Source: Chloroflexota bacterium (GTDB lineage Bacteria; Chloroflexota; Ktedonobacteria; Ktedonobacterales; Ktedonobacteraceae). From it: DNA of 42,943 nt. The translations under genes and the position numbers were made by a program. The notes under the pieces were generated by a model. It had not been told where the DNA came from and made no database searches. It was given only the letters and a program-made list of their open reading frames with translations. Positions 42,098-42,943 of the stretch are shown here, in pieces. Positions within the stretch are counted from its first letter, which is position 1. Each line of letters begins with the position of its first letter. The stretch spans positions 1 to 42,943 of the forward strand of contig CADDYT010000045.1 of assembly GCA_902810755.1 (NCBI GenBank), in the 5' to 3' direction.

Positions 42098-42856
42098 TCA
42101 GACGCAGGAGCCGGCCCGGTTTGACCATTCCTGCTGGACGGTGTAGTTGCCAACCTGCTTCGTTTGCCAGGCGCAGATGTCGCCAATTTCCCCGTTGTTG
42201 TTGTCATACCATCCCTGACCGGGAACCGGGTCAGTAATGGCCTCACAGAGTTCGTGCGAACTGCTGGTGGTGAGGGCATCGAAGGTGGCGAGATTGCCGG
42301 TGCAGCCGCTGCAGTCGGGGTATGGCTCGACGGCGTAGAAGATTTGCCCGTTGTTGATGGTGTCATGATAGCCGCAGAACGCCTGGCACGAGGCGCTGCC
42401 GCCCTGCTCGACCGTCACGCCCGATGGAAAGTAGACGAAGTAGAGCGTGTTCGCTGTCGGCTGCGGCAGGACATTGCTGGCGATGGCATTCTGAAGCATT
42501 GTCTGGATATCCGAATCGGCTACCGTCTGTCCGACATCCGGCGCCGTGATGGTGGTGGTACCGATACGGCTGCCATGTCCGATGGTCTGCGTCTGCGTGC
42601 TATATTCGGCCAGTTGATCGATCAAAGAGCTGGTCAGAATATAATCGAAGAAGGCGTTTATCTGCGGGATGAGATCGCTCTGAGGGGATTGTTGCCAGGC
42701 CGACCCCCAGAAAACGGTGAAGACCTGCACGCTGGTCAGCAAGGGGCCACCGTTATAGACAAGCTGCGGCGTCCCGATTGCAGCCGGTGTGAGCGCCTGC
42801 GGCCTGTAAAGCGGGACGACGTGTTCGAAAGTACCCTGACGGGGTTGTATAGACAT
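42098..42856 (-). CDS. Hypothetical protein with HELCEAITDP metalloprotease-like motif
   Basis: The 252-residue protein has no clear signal peptide. Recognisable phrases are YNGGPLLTSVQVFTVFWGSAW near residue 35, DSDIQTMLQ, CGYHD near 163 and SSHELCEAITDPVPGQGWYD near 205, followed by GEIGDICAW. The SHELxEAxTDP segment recurs in bacterial proteins that look like extracellular zinc peptidases or exordium-like proteins, where His and Glu could bind metal. The family is not certain. AAGGAG lies 9 bases before the ATG. The window ends 87 bases further upstream and shows no other gene there. Confidence 0.65.
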   Translation of the reverse strand: MSIQPRQGTFEHVVPLYRPQALTPAAIGTPQLVYNGGPLLTSVQVFTVFWGSAWQQSPQSDLIPQINAFFDYILTSSLIDQLAEYSTQTQTIGHGSRIGTTTITAPDVGQTVADSDIQTMLQNAIASNVLPQPTANTLYFVYFPSGVTVEQGGSASCQAFCGYHDTINNGQIFYAVEPYPDCSGCTGNLATFDALTTSSSHELCEAITDPVPGQGWYDNNNGEIGDICAWQTKQVGNYTVQQEWSNRAGSCV

Positions 42857-42943
42857 TCTTCATAACTCCTTACTACTCACCACAGAGAGATTTGTGATCT
42901 CCGAAAGTTTACACTGCTTTTTATGCTAGCTTCCCTTTCTCAA

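Overview
The window comes from a GC-rich bacterial chromosome. The best guess is a Ktedonobacteria-like member of the Chloroflexota; this is an inference from gene content, not from a marker gene. Pointers are an LprG-type lipoprotein next to a DHA2-type MFS pump, an XPB-like helicase with a Bax1 (DUF790) nuclease, a Rad50-like ATPase with NurA, proline-rich single-pass membrane proteins, a WD40 protein, CpXC and NADAR proteins, and pyruvate phosphate dikinase. Envelope proteins carry single lipobox or signal sequences and no outer-membrane genes are seen, which fits a monoderm. No rRNA, tRNA or CRISPR array was recognised.

Layout. 1-7.1 kb: an S9 serine peptidase, a GH13 alpha-glucan enzyme, a GH99-like secreted hydrolase and a membrane-anchored BNR/YCF48-like beta-propeller. 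7.3-11.8 kb: an orphan HEPN protein, ppdK and a zinc alcohol dehydrogenase that converges on ppdK across a perfect 52-bp palindrome. 12.1-13.6 kb: two small membrane proteins (pentapeptide repeat; proline-rich with a DUF4878-like domain). 14.1-18.8 kb: a tight three-gene operon coding for an LprG/LppX-like lipoprotein, a 902-aa DHA2 MFS pump with an extra C-terminal extracytoplasmic domain, and a secreted two-domain protein of similar style. It ends in a perfect 74-bp palindromic terminator. 19.0-21.7 kb: a second MFS exporter and an acyltransferase-3 membrane protein.

22-29.6 kb is a DNA repair and conflict stretch. It holds radC, then an AT-rich two-gene unit on the minus strand (PRTase-like protein and NADAR protein), then a Rad50/SbcC-like ATPase overlapping nurA. 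29.8-33.5 kb is housekeeping: CpXC protein, MoaB/Mog, WD40 protein, Mn/Fe superoxide dismutase and PanD. 33.7-36.5 kb is an XPB-like helicase coupled by a 1-bp overlap to a Bax1 nuclease. A repeat-rich gap and an NDH-2 follow. 38.5-42.9 kb is a decaying accessory region: an IS630-type element with a likely frameshifted transposase, a broken IS3-type orfB fused to a truncated Ser/Thr kinase, and two extracellular-type genes, one of them truncated.

The strongest candidates for undescribed biology are (1) the lipoprotein / fused MFS / secreted-domain operon, which resembles the mycobacterial lprG-Rv1410c lipid-export pair with added parts, and (2) the PRTase-like plus NADAR pair, which looks like an NAD/ADP-ribose or nucleotide conflict system. 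Two interspersed palindromic repeat families and two very long perfect palindromes at gene ends are also notable.
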